This document shows positions 43,002 through 51,131 of a stretch of 57,085 nucleotides of DNA, one piece after another. The notes beneath the pieces are model-generated. The model saw only the letters and a list, made by a program, of their open reading frames with translations. It was not told the DNA's origin and searched no databases. The position numbers and the translations under genes were made by a program. This DNA is from Parachlamydiaceae bacterium. Lineage in GTDB: Bacteria > Chlamydiota > Chlamydiia > Chlamydiales > Parachlamydiaceae. Each line of letters begins with the position of its first letter. Position 1 is the stretch's first letter. The DNA lies in assembly GCA_030147755.1 (NCBI GenBank), contig JASBUW010000167.1:1-57085 (forward strand). The letters are read 5' to 3'.

Positions 43002-43583
43002 ATGCGTGTAGGGGTACTAGCTTTACAAGGAGATTTTTCGAAACACGTAGAAGTGTTGCGTTCTTTGGGAGTAGAAGTGCAAGAGGTGCGCAAACCGGAA
43101 GAGCTAACGATGTGCGAAGGATTGATTATTCCCGGCGGAGAATCCACGGTGATGTTCAAGCAAATGCAATTCATTGATATGTCTAAGCATTTAGTGGCAT
43201 TTGCTAAGCAAAAGCCTGTTTTTGGAACATGTGCCGGCTTAATTTTAATGGCGAAAAATATTCAAGAATCGCCGCTTCAACCCCTGCAACTGCTCGATGT
43301 AACGATTGAACGCAATGCCTTTGGGCGACAAGTGGAGTCTTTTCAAGCTTTCGTGCCTTTAGAATTGACGCCTGAACATGTGAAAGTTTTTCCGGCTTTC
43401 TTTATTCGGGCGCCTCGTATCCGTGCGCATGGACCTCATGTGCGTGTATTGGCGACTTTTGAGGAAGAACCTATTTTGATCCAACAAGGACATCATTTAG
43501 GCGCTTCATTTCATCCAGAACTCACCACAGACCCTGTAATTCATCAATATTTTCTTGAATTAATCAAGAAAAATCATGCTTGA
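43002..43583 (+). CDS. pdxT: Pyridoxal 5'-phosphate synthase glutaminase subunit PdxT
   Basis: A 193-aa class I-type glutamine amidotransferase. The triad is Cys77 (GTCAGL), His171 and Glu173 (FHPE), with the GGEST oxyanion motif. It hydrolyses glutamine and channels ammonia to PdxS. Coupled to pdxS (six bases apart). Its last ten bases overlap the stop end of the convergent 43574 gene. Confidence 0.95.
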   Translation: MRVGVLALQGDFSKHVEVLRSLGVEVQEVRKPEELTMCEGLIIPGGESTVMFKQMQFIDMSKHLVAFAKQKPVFGTCAGLILMAKNIQESPLQPLQLLDVTIERNAFGRQVESFQAFVPLELTPEHVKVFPAFFIRAPRIRAHGPHVRVLATFEEEPILIQQGHHLGASFHPELTTDPVIHQYFLELIKKNHA

Positions 43584-43918
43584 GCGGGTCCGCTTAATCC
43601 GATTTTTTCTTTAATTTTTTGCCAAATAGTGCTTGTATCAATCGGAATGATTTTTATAGGCACTGGTTGACGTGGTATATTACCGTTTTCAATTTCCTTT
43701 TTATATTCTTCCCAGTCACGGGCGAATTCCTCAGCATTAAAAAATGTTCCGTGCGTTTCTTTATATTCTTGACATAGTCTATTAAATTCTTCTGCTTCGA
43801 AAGTCTTTGCTGCTGTTTGGGCGGTTTTTAAATCTCCTCCTATTACACGTGGTTTTGATGGTGTGGTAGAAGCGGTAATATGCTGCTGAATAGTTTGAAT
43901 AAAAGTTGTTATTCTCAT
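43574..43918 (-). CDS. Small hypothetical soluble protein
   Basis: A 114-aa protein with good support as a real gene (AGGAG six bases before the ATG, balanced composition). It has two similar acidic stretches, AEEFNRLCQEYKETHGTFF and AEEFARDWEEYKKEIENG, suggesting a small internal duplication, and a Pro-rich linker before a C-terminal helix (WQKIKEKIGLSG). I know no family. It converges on pdxT, overlapping its end by ten bases. The roughly 365 bases upstream hold AT-rich DNA and a palindrome. Confidence 0.55.
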   Translation of the reverse strand: MRITTFIQTIQQHITASTTPSKPRVIGGDLKTAQTAAKTFEAEEFNRLCQEYKETHGTFFNAEEFARDWEEYKKEIENGNIPRQPVPIKIIPIDTSTIWQKIKEKIGLSGPAQA

Positions 43919-44069
43919 TTAAGCTCCTGGTTTTGTTGTTATTTTTATTAAAAATATCTATGTTTTATAAGTTTATTTTAATTTTAAATTATTAATTTGT
44001 TTTAAATTAATTGTTAATAATTTATTTTAATTTATATGAATGAAAGAGATAAACACAGAACTTTTAAAC

Positions 44070-44275
44070 GTTGTTGCATCAATCCAAGGCTGAGGGTTTG
44101 TGGACATGAGTGGACAAGGTGGACTTCGTGGACGAAGCGGACATAATGAAATGATTTAACTGGTTGATTTTATGATATTTGGATAGCTTTCGCAAAGCTT
44201 TATGTCCACGTCGTCCATGAAGTCCACCTTGTCCACTCATGTCCACAAACCCTCAGCCTTGGATTGATGTAACGA
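44070..44275. repeat. Nonamer palindrome, GTGGAC family (copy 2)
   Basis: Arms of about 95 bases: the left begins GTTGTTGCATCAATCC, AAGGCTGAGGGTTTGTGG and continues with GTGGACNNN units; the right is its complement, ending near 44275, eight bases from the pdxH stop. The spacer ATGATTTAACTGGTTGATTT matches that of the copy at 5933. Arm ends and spacer are conserved between the two copies while the nonamer wobble positions vary. Confidence 0.88.
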
Positions 44276-44282
44276 CATCATT

Positions 44283-44921
44283 TTAAGGTGCCAAGCGTTC
44301 GATTAACCATCTCTCTTCTTCTAATCGATAAGCAAAGCGATCATGCAAACGATGTTCTCTTCCTTGCCAAAATTCAAAACGATTAGGTAAGAGGCGATAA
44401 CCTCCCCAATAGGGAGGCAAGGGAATTTTTTGTCCGACATACAGCTTTTCATAATGCTGATAAGCGTCTTCTAATACTTCACGAGAAGCAATCACTTGAT
44501 CTTGCTTGGAAGCCCAAGCCGCCACTTGTGTTTCACGGGGGCGTGAAGCAAAATAAATTTCTGATTCTGCTTGCGTCAACTTTTCGATTTGTCCACTGAT
44601 GATCACTTGACGTTCGAGTTCACGCCAGAAAAAGGTCACGCATGCAAAAGGGTTAGCCGCTAAATCTTGCCCTTTACGACTTTCATAATTTGTGAAAAAG
44701 ACAAAACCTTTGGGATCGATCACTTTCAACAAAACTGTACGGCAAGAGGGACGTCCTTCTGCCGAAGCTGTGGACAGTGTCATCGCATTAACTTCTAGAA
44801 TTTGTGCCTGCTGGGCCTCATGCAACCAAATTTTAAATTGAGAAGCGGGATCAACATCCAGCTGATGAATGTCTAATGCTTTTAAGCGATATTCTCTTCT
44901 CAATTCTTGAGGATTAAACAT
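44283..44921 (-). CDS. pdxH: Pyridoxamine/pyridoxine 5'-phosphate oxidase
   Basis: A 212-aa FMN-dependent enzyme that oxidises PNP and PMP to PLP. Family motifs are RTVLLKVIDPKGFVFFTNYE, SRKGQDLAANPFACVTFFWR, QVIISGQIEKL, SRPRETQVAAWAS and the C-terminal FEFWQGREHRLHDR with EERWLIERLAP. Its proximity to pdxST gives this organism both de novo synthesis and recycling of B6 vitamers. Divergent from pgk. Confidence 0.93.
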   Translation of the reverse strand: MFNPQELRREYRLKALDIHQLDVDPASQFKIWLHEAQQAQILEVNAMTLSTASAEGRPSCRTVLLKVIDPKGFVFFTNYESRKGQDLAANPFACVTFFWRELERQVIISGQIEKLTQAESEIYFASRPRETQVAAWASKQDQVIASREVLEDAYQHYEKLYVGQKIPLPPYWGGYRLLPNRFEFWQGREHRLHDRFAYRLEEERWLIERLAP

Positions 44922-44943
44922 ATCTTTTACGATTGAATAATGC

Positions 44944-44972
44944 TTGACACACGTTTTACTATAGAATATGAA
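44944..44972 (+). promoter_or_regulatory. Candidate promoter of pgk
   Basis: A consensus TTGACA at 44944-44949 is followed after 17 bases by TATGAA (44967-44972), about 57 bases before the pgk start. A closer TATAGAAT lies only ten or so bases from TTGACA, so the exact -10 is unsure. Confidence 0.4.
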
Positions 44973-45029
44973 GTAGACTTTAACCTAGCAATTCAGCTCT
45001 AAAAAAGGCAAGACATTAAGGAGTCTCCA

Positions 45030-46241
45030 ATGGTAGATAAGCTCTCTGTAAAAGACTTAGACCTCAAAGGAAAGAAAGCTTTGATACGAGTCGACTTTAA
45101 TGTTCCATTAGAGAATGGTCAAATCACCGATGATACACGTATTCGCGCTTCACTGCCTACCATTCAATATGTATTAGACCAAGGCGGCTCTGTCATCTTA
45201 ATGAGTCACTTGGGTCGTCCCAAAGGACAACCCGATCCTCAATTTTCCTTAGTGCCTTGCGCCAAACGGTTAAGTGAACTTCTGCAACGGCCTGTGCAAA
45301 TGGCCCCCGATTGCTGTGGTCCCGACGTCGAAAAAATGGCGCAACAACTCAAACCAGGTGATATCTTATTATTAGAAAATCTGCGTTTTCATAAGGGCGA
45401 AGAAAAGCCGGAACAAGAGCCTTCCTTTGTGAGCGGGTTAGCAGAATTAGGTGATGTTTATATCAACGATGCTTTTGGGACGGCTCACCGTGCCCATGCT
45501 TCAACTACGCTCATTGCGCAATTCTTTCCTGACAAAGCGGCTGCAGGCTTTTTGCTTGAAAAAGAAATTGCTTATTTAGGATCGACACTCTTGAATCCCA
45601 AACGTCCCTTTTGTGCTATTTTGGGAGGAGCTAAAATTTCCACCAAATTTAAAGTGATCGAGACCTTGATGCAAAAAGCAGATGTCTTATTGATTGGCGG
45701 AGCCATGGCTTATACGTTTTTGAAAGCAGAAGATATTCCAATAGGGCACTCCTTGGTGGAAAATGACTTTCTTGGCGTAGCGCGTCAATTGATGGGAGTC
45801 AGTGCTCAATCGCGTTGTCGTTTGCTATTGCCCATCGATTTGATTGTAGCGCGTGAGATTAATGCACAAGCGGAAAAGCGAATTGTTAAAGTGATTGAAG
45901 GGATTCCGGAAGGTTTTCAAGGAGTCGACATTGGACCGGAAACCATTCAACTCTATGCGCAAGAAATCAAACAAGCGGCAACTGTATTTTGGAATGGTCC
46001 TTTAGGCATATTTGAATGTCCTCCTTTTGATCAAGGGACCAACGCGATTGCCCAAGTTTTGGCTGAACATTCAGCAACAACGATTGTGGGCGGGGGTGAT
46101 TCTGCAGCGGCAGTTGAAAAAGCAGGTTTGGCAGATCGTATGAGCCATATTTCAACAGGTGGAGGCGCTTCATTGGAGTATATTGAATTTGGTAAATTAC
46201 CAGGCATTGATGCCCTAACTAATAAAACTTCTCTCGTTTAG
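45030..46241 (+). CDS. pgk: Phosphoglycerate kinase
   Basis: A 403-aa glycolytic enzyme making ATP from 1,3-bisphosphoglycerate. Signatures are RVDFNVPLENGQITDD, SHLGRPKG, LLENLRFHKGEE, NDAFGTAHRAHAST, GGAKISTKFKV and the C-terminal nucleotide loop GGGDSAAAVEKAG with HISTGGGASLE. AAGGAG lies before the ATG. The gene is alone; no terminator is evident after it. Confidence 0.95.
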   Translation: MVDKLSVKDLDLKGKKALIRVDFNVPLENGQITDDTRIRASLPTIQYVLDQGGSVILMSHLGRPKGQPDPQFSLVPCAKRLSELLQRPVQMAPDCCGPDVEKMAQQLKPGDILLLENLRFHKGEEKPEQEPSFVSGLAELGDVYINDAFGTAHRAHASTTLIAQFFPDKAAAGFLLEKEIAYLGSTLLNPKRPFCAILGGAKISTKFKVIETLMQKADVLLIGGAMAYTFLKAEDIPIGHSLVENDFLGVARQLMGVSAQSRCRLLLPIDLIVAREINAQAEKRIVKVIEGIPEGFQGVDIGPETIQLYAQEIKQAATVFWNGPLGIFECPPFDQGTNAIAQVLAEHSATTIVGGGDSAAAVEKAGLADRMSHISTGGGASLEYIEFGKLPGIDALTNKTSLV

Positions 46242-46595
46242 TAGATAACTTAAGAAAAGTATAAAGAAAAATTTACTTGTTTTTTTATAGGAGAACATAA
46301 TATAATTTTAGAAAAACTTATGCTATTTGGATCGATCTTAAAACTATTTTAAGAAAGAGCTTGATTAAATAAAGCTAAACGCATATACCTTTTAACTTCA
46401 AAGGCATTTTGAGAGGCTAATTGTGCATCTTGGTTTCGAGGCTTATATAGGTTGGATGATGAATCACCTTAGAACTCGACTTTTTCTCTTCCTCAAATTA
46501 CAACTCCATTTTTTTATTGAAAGGTGTTTTTTCAAATCTATTAGAGAAAAGATGCTAAAAGTTTACCGTTCTTAAATTTTAAAGAAAAGGTTGAC
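46242..46595. other. Intergenic gap of about 350 bases before the NTT pair, with a minus-strand coding remnant
   Basis: No intact gene. The minus strand at 46349-46466 reads RNQDAQLASQNAFEVKRYMR then LALFNQALS and stop, which looks like the tail of a protein but has no usable start. The rest is AT-rich leader. No clear terminator for pgk or promoter for the transporter is visible. Confidence 0.35.
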
Positions 46596-48218
46596 ATGTC
46601 ATCCGAGACATCTGGGAAGTCCCCTGAGTTTAGTCCGTGGCGGAGCTATATATGGCCCGTTCACCATTATGAGCTCAAAAAGCTCATTCCGATGCTTTTA
46701 ATATTCTTTTTTATTTCTTTTGACTACAATATTTTAAGGACACTTAAAGACTCTCTGCTTATCACAGCCAAGTCTTCTGGTGCCGAAGTCATTCCCTTTG
46801 TCAAAGTGTGGGCCATGTTTCCGGGCGCCATTCTCATGACATTGCTCTTTACTTGGTTATCGAACCGTTTGCAACGCGAAACGGTTTTTTATGTCATGAT
46901 CGCCATCTTTTTAGGGTATTTTGGGGTTTTTACCTTTATTCTTTATCCTTTACGCGATTTGATTCATCCGCATGCCTTAGCGGATCATTTAGAAAGTATT
47001 TTACCGATTGGTTGCAAAGGGTTAGTGGCGATGTTTCGCTACTGGACTTTCACCATTTTCTATGTCATGTCTGAATTATGGGGAAGTACCGTTTTATTTG
47101 TCCTGTTTTGGGGATTTGCCAATCAAGTGACGAAGATTGGCGAAGCCAAGCGTTTCTATGGATTATTTGGAGTCGGCGCTAATTTTTCCGGGATATTTGC
47201 CGGTCAAGCGTCTGTTTTTTGTTGTAACTATACTCGTCAAGGGGGCTTGTTACCTATAGGAGAAGATCCTTGGCATCAGTCTTTAATCATGATGGTTTCT
47301 TTGATTCTCATTTCAGGTTTTGTGGCGTTGGCTTTGTTTCGCTGGATGAATACGACCGTTCTCACTGATATTCGCTTTTATGATCCGAGTGCTGTTAAAA
47401 AAGAAAAAGAGGTAAAAGGCAACCTTTCGCTCAAACAAAGTTTTGCTTACTTATTGCGTTCGAATTACCTCATTTGCATTGCTGTGATTGTGGTTTCCTA
47501 TAATTTAGTCATCAATTTGACTGAAGTGATGTGGAAGCATCAAGTGAAAGAACTCTATCCTAATCCCAATGATTACACGCTTTATATGAATCATATCGTC
47601 TCTATTATTGGAATCGTCGCCACTTTAAGTTCATTATTCGTTTCTGGGAATGCGATCCGCAAGTTCGGGTGGACCTTTACAGCTTTGATCACACCTGCGA
47701 TTCTTCTCATCACGAGTATTGGATTCTTTAGTTTCTTCTTTTTAAAAAAGGCAGATCCTGAATTAGTCGTTTCTCTATTAGGATTTACCCCGCTTGCTTT
47801 AGTGGTCTTCTTTGGTTCTGCTCAGAATGTTCTGAGTCGAGGGGCGAAATATTCTGTCTTCGATGCGACCAAAGAAATTTCATTTGTGCCTTTAACTCCG
47901 GAATGCAAATTAGTTGGAAAAGCGGCTATTGATGGGGTATGTTCACGCTTAGGAAAGTCCGGAGGATCAGTCGTTCATCAAAGCCTACTCCTTTTATTTT
48001 CTACTATTAGTGCGAGTGCTCCTTATGTGGGAGCTGTTTTATTGGGAGTGTTGATTGTGTGGGTGATTGCGATTCGCTTGCTTGGTAAACAATTTAATGA
48101 ACTGACCCGAACAGATTCTGTTCATGTTCCTCTAGAACCAACTGCCGCTCCTATGCGTCCTTCACCTGTCAAAGTTTTAACCGAACATCCTTTATTGACA
48201 GAACAACAGGCTGTTTAA
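46596..48218 (+). CDS. ATP/ADP translocase-family nucleotide transporter (first of two)
   Basis: A 540-aa inner membrane protein with about 11-12 helices of the NTT/Tlc family (TLC ATP/ADP transporter). Diagnostic stretches are FDYNILRTLKDSLLITAKSS, GAEVIPFVKVWAM, ELWGSTVLFVLFWGFANQV and GEAKRFYGLFGVGANFSG, plus KYSVFDATKEISFVPL. Such carriers let chlamydiae exchange ADP for host ATP or import other nucleotides or NAD; which substrate applies cannot be read by eye. It is about 18 residues longer than the downstream paralog and followed by its own terminator. Confidence 0.92.
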   Translation: MSSETSGKSPEFSPWRSYIWPVHHYELKKLIPMLLIFFFISFDYNILRTLKDSLLITAKSSGAEVIPFVKVWAMFPGAILMTLLFTWLSNRLQRETVFYVMIAIFLGYFGVFTFILYPLRDLIHPHALADHLESILPIGCKGLVAMFRYWTFTIFYVMSELWGSTVLFVLFWGFANQVTKIGEAKRFYGLFGVGANFSGIFAGQASVFCCNYTRQGGLLPIGEDPWHQSLIMMVSLILISGFVALALFRWMNTTVLTDIRFYDPSAVKKEKEVKGNLSLKQSFAYLLRSNYLICIAVIVVSYNLVINLTEVMWKHQVKELYPNPNDYTLYMNHIVSIIGIVATLSSLFVSGNAIRKFGWTFTALITPAILLITSIGFFSFFFLKKADPELVVSLLGFTPLALVVFFGSAQNVLSRGAKYSVFDATKEISFVPLTPECKLVGKAAIDGVCSRLGKSGGSVVHQSLLLLFSTISASAPYVGAVLLGVLIVWVIAIRLLGKQFNELTRTDSVHVPLEPTAAPMRPSPVKVLTEHPLLTEQQAV

Positions 48219-48229
48219 AAATAATTTAG

Positions 48230-48270
48230 ACACTTTAATAATTATATTAATTGTTAAAGTGTTTTTATTT
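48230..48270 (+). terminator. Rho-independent terminator after the first NTT gene
   Basis: ACACTTTAATAATT pairs with AATTGTTAAAGTGT around a short ATATT loop and is followed by TTTTATTTTTT. It lies 11 bases past the stop and separates the two transporter genes into two transcripts. Confidence 0.75.
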
Positions 48271-48286
48271 TTTATAAAATTAATTA

Positions 48287-48315
48287 TTGAAATTTAATCC
48301 CATAGAGTGTATACT
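48287..48315 (+). promoter_or_regulatory. Sigma-70-type promoter of the second NTT gene
   Basis: TTGAAA at 48287-48292 and TATACT at 48310-48315 are 17 bases apart, with AGAGG and the ATG at 48338 shortly after. Combined with the terminator just upstream this implies independent control of the two transporters. Confidence 0.6.
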
Positions 48316-48337
48316 ATTAACTTACAGAGGATTTTAA

Positions 48338-49906
48338 ATGACTTCTTCTTCACAACCTGAGTTCGGCAGATGGCGAGCTTTCTTTTGGCCCGTTTATCGT
48401 CACGAGGTGATCAAACTTGTGCCGATGATGCTGATGCTGTTTTTCATCTGTTTCAATTATAGTATATTACGTAATGTCAAAGATGCTGTTGTGGTGACGG
48501 CCAAATCTTCAGGTGCTGAAGTCATTCCTTTTATTAAGGTCTGGGTACTTTTACCCATGGCCATTCTATTTACTTTAATCTTCACAAAACTTTCTAATCG
48601 CTATAGTCAAGAGAAAGTGTTTTATTTAACCATTTCTTTCTTTTTGATCTTTTTTGGTGTTTTTACTTTTATCTTTTATCCTTATCGAGATTTTGTTCAT
48701 CCTCATCAGTTTGCCGATTATTTAGAAACGATTTTACCTGCCGGTTTTAAAGGTCTTATTGCGATGTTTCGTAATTGGAGCTTCACCATTTTCTATGTGG
48801 TGTGTGAGTTGTGGGGGAGCATGGTGCTGACGGTTTTATTTTGGGGATTTGCCAATGAAATTACCAAAATTAGTGAAGCACGCCGCTTTTATGGTATGTT
48901 AGGCGTCATCGCAAGTTTTGCGGCCATTATTGCGGGGGTGGGAGCCAATTATTTGACTAATGATCAAAGTTGGGAGCGTACCTTAGAAATTCTGGTGACT
49001 ACCATTATTTTCTTTGGTTGTTTGACCATGGCTATTTTTCGCTGGATGAATAAGCATGTTTTGACAGGTGCGAGTTTTGATGCCTTGCATAAATCGAGAC
49101 AGGATGTACAAGCACAACCCAAGAAAAAGCTCTCCTTGCGCGAAAGTTTTGCTTATTTGTCTAATTCCAAATATTTGATTTGTATTGCGGTACTGGTTAT
49201 TTGTTACAACTTGGTCATTAATTTAGTCGAAATTGTGTGGAAAGACCAATTGCGACAGCTTTATCCCTCTGCGGTTGAATATAGTCGTTATATGAACTAT
49301 ATGACATCCGGTGTGGGAGTCATTGCGACTTTAACCTCTCTTTTCATGTCGCAATTAATCGCGCGTTTTGGATGGACACGAACGGCTCTCATTACACCTG
49401 TGATCATGTTGATTACCAGCGCAGGTTTTTTTGCTTTTATGCTATTCCGTCATGATTTAGCAGAACCTGTTTTTGCTTTGACCGGAACTACCCCTTTAGC
49501 GATTGCTGTGTTCTTTGGGGCTGCTCAAGTTTGTATGAGCAAAGCATGTAAATATTCTGTTTTTGACTCCACCAAAGAGATGACGTTTATTCCTTTAAGT
49601 CATGAATGCAAATTAAAAGGAAAAGCAGCGATTGATGGTGTAGGGTCGCGGATGGGTAAATCAGGAGGTTCTATTATTCATCAAGGCTTATTGATGATTT
49701 TTGCCACTGTAAGTGCCAGTGCACCTTATGTGGCTATTATATTATTTCTTGTGATTGCAGGCTGGATGGCGGCCGTTCGTTCGCTTGGCAAACAATTTGC
49801 TGAGATTGTAGGTGAGCAAGGGCGCGCAGCAATTGGGGAAGGTTCTGCGGATAAAGATGCAGAAGACAAAACCCAAAAACTCAAGCCGGTCAAAGTTTCT
49901 TCCTAA
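48338..49906 (+). CDS. ATP/ADP translocase-family nucleotide transporter (second of two)
   Basis: A 522-aa paralog of the preceding gene over its whole length: FNYSILRNVKDAVVVTAKSS, GAEVIPFIKVWVL, ELWGSMVLTVLFWGFANEI, SEARRFYGMLG, KYSVFDSTKEMTFIPLSHEC. It differs in the loop after the sixth helix (NYLTNDQSWERT here; a longer Cys-containing loop in the first), suggesting a different substrate. The C-terminal tail is charged (DKDAEDKTQKLKPVKV). A palindrome starts immediately after its stop codon. Confidence 0.92.
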   Translation: MTSSSQPEFGRWRAFFWPVYRHEVIKLVPMMLMLFFICFNYSILRNVKDAVVVTAKSSGAEVIPFIKVWVLLPMAILFTLIFTKLSNRYSQEKVFYLTISFFLIFFGVFTFIFYPYRDFVHPHQFADYLETILPAGFKGLIAMFRNWSFTIFYVVCELWGSMVLTVLFWGFANEITKISEARRFYGMLGVIASFAAIIAGVGANYLTNDQSWERTLEILVTTIIFFGCLTMAIFRWMNKHVLTGASFDALHKSRQDVQAQPKKKLSLRESFAYLSNSKYLICIAVLVICYNLVINLVEIVWKDQLRQLYPSAVEYSRYMNYMTSGVGVIATLTSLFMSQLIARFGWTRTALITPVIMLITSAGFFAFMLFRHDLAEPVFALTGTTPLAIAVFFGAAQVCMSKACKYSVFDSTKEMTFIPLSHECKLKGKAAIDGVGSRMGKSGGSIIHQGLLMIFATVSASAPYVAIILFLVIAGWMAAVRSLGKQFAEIVGEQGRAAIGEGSADKDAEDKTQKLKPVKVSS

Positions 49907-50031
49907 AAATTTTAACGCAGAGACGCAAGAGGCGCAGAGAAAAACAAGAAAAATAAGGGGAACCTTGCAGTTTTTTATCTTGTTCTCTTGCCTTTCTCTG
50001 CGCCTCTTGCGTCTCTGCGTTAAAATTTTAA
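49907..50031. repeat. Palindrome, CGCAGAG family
   Basis: The left arm AAAATTTTAACGCAGAGACG then CAAGAGGCGCAGAG pairs with the right arm CTCTGCGCCTCTTGCGTC, TCTGCGTTAAAATTTT. The spacer of about 40 bases contains a weaker inner pair (AACAAGA/TCTTGTT-like). Units are nine bases (GCAGAGACG, CAAGAGGCG). It starts directly at the transporter stop codon. As I recall, CGCAGAG-type repeats occur in unrelated phyla as well. Confidence 0.85.
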
Positions 50032-50150
50032 CGACACCGTAAGTAGTGACGATTATTTTATCTTCATTTACAATCTTAATTTTATATTTATAATAAATTA
50101 AACATTCATGCTTATAATTTAATTTTATTAATATTAAAAAGGTGAAAAAT

Positions 50151-51131
50151 ATGACTGCAGAGATTAACAATCAAAAAGCTTATTCACAAATTTCCTCAGA
50201 AACAAATCCTTCTTTCCCTGCCTCTAAAGCCATGCAAGGACGACAGCTGTCTGTTCTCTATGGATGCCAGCTCATTTATCACGCTATCGCGCAAATCTTT
50301 TATTCGATGATGATGGGTTTAGCTCAAGTCATGACGTGTTACCATTATGAACGGCAACAGAAAGTGAAAAGAGAAGAAGAGAATAAATGGGCGATTGTGG
50401 TTTATAATCCACAAAATCCTGTACAAGCTTCACTTGAAAAATCAGTGGTGGAGGAAGTCAAAAAGGCCAAAGCACATTATAAACGAGCTCAAGGCGCGCT
50501 AGAACATGTGTTAAGCTTGAAAGCGCCTGGAGTTCCTAGTGTAGCTGTACATGGGGTTGAGCGTCTTTTCATTCCTTATCTTTTTCAAAATCAGCAGCAG
50601 CCTTTAATGGCTGATCCAAGTCGTCCAACAGTGCAAATCTCTTTTACAGAATATGTTGTAAAACGTGTGCAACACCTTTCAAAAGAAGAGTTACAGCCTG
50701 AATTAGCGGCAATTTTTATAGAGCATCAACAGCTATTTAATGCCCAGCTTCCTGCAGATAAAGTAAAAACGCTTTTTCAAGAATCCATGACATTGATTTG
50801 TTTCTTAAAACAAGCGACCAGTCAATTTACGACTGCTTTACCGGAAGAAGACTTACACAAGCAACTGACAGAAATTTTCGGTGCTATTAACAACTTCTAT
50901 ACACAACAAATCAAGCCTTTTCGTTTAACTAAAGGATCTACAGAGAATAAGCAATTACAGAAAAATAAAGCGACTTTTGTGAAGCAAATCACTAATCAAC
51001 AAAATATTTTTAAAAAACCTTCTTCGGATCCTTATATCCGAGATACTTTAAGGCCAAACGTTGCAGCTTCTTTGGCTGTTTTACAGCAAAAGCAAGCGTT
51101 ATTAAAAACAGTACAATTAACCACTCTTTAA
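50151..51131 (+). CDS. Hypothetical protein with one hydrophobic segment and helical C-terminal region
   Basis: A 326-aa protein. Residues about 33-60 (LYGCQLIYHAIAQIFYSMMM) could span or enter a membrane; the rest is soluble and helical (VEEVKKAKAHYKRAQGALEH, AASLAVLQQKQALLKTVQ). No family recognised; it has the look of a Parachlamydiaceae-specific accessory protein. I start at the ATG at 50151, with AAGGTG six bases before it, and not the GTG at 50142. Its stop overlaps that of the convergent sulfatase by four bases. Confidence 0.55.
   Translation: MTAEINNQKAYSQISSETNPSFPASKAMQGRQLSVLYGCQLIYHAIAQIFYSMMMGLAQVMTCYHYERQQKVKREEENKWAIVVYNPQNPVQASLEKSVVEEVKKAKAHYKRAQGALEHVLSLKAPGVPSVAVHGVERLFIPYLFQNQQQPLMADPSRPTVQISFTEYVVKRVQHLSKEELQPELAAIFIEHQQLFNAQLPADKVKTLFQESMTLICFLKQATSQFTTALPEEDLHKQLTEIFGAINNFYTQQIKPFRLTKGSTENKQLQKNKATFVKQITNQQNIFKKPSSDPYIRDTLRPNVAASLAVLQQKQALLKTVQLTTL

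Noticed and set aside
46242-46595. tRNA or small RNA gene in the pgk-NTT gap
   Set aside because: No cloverleaf, GTTCGA-type T-loop or terminator hairpin could be seen.
49742-50170. A 142-codon minus-strand frame over the CGCAGAG palindrome and the end of the second transporter
   Set aside because: The middle RRKRRRERQ segment is translated repeat and the ends are antisense to the transporter.
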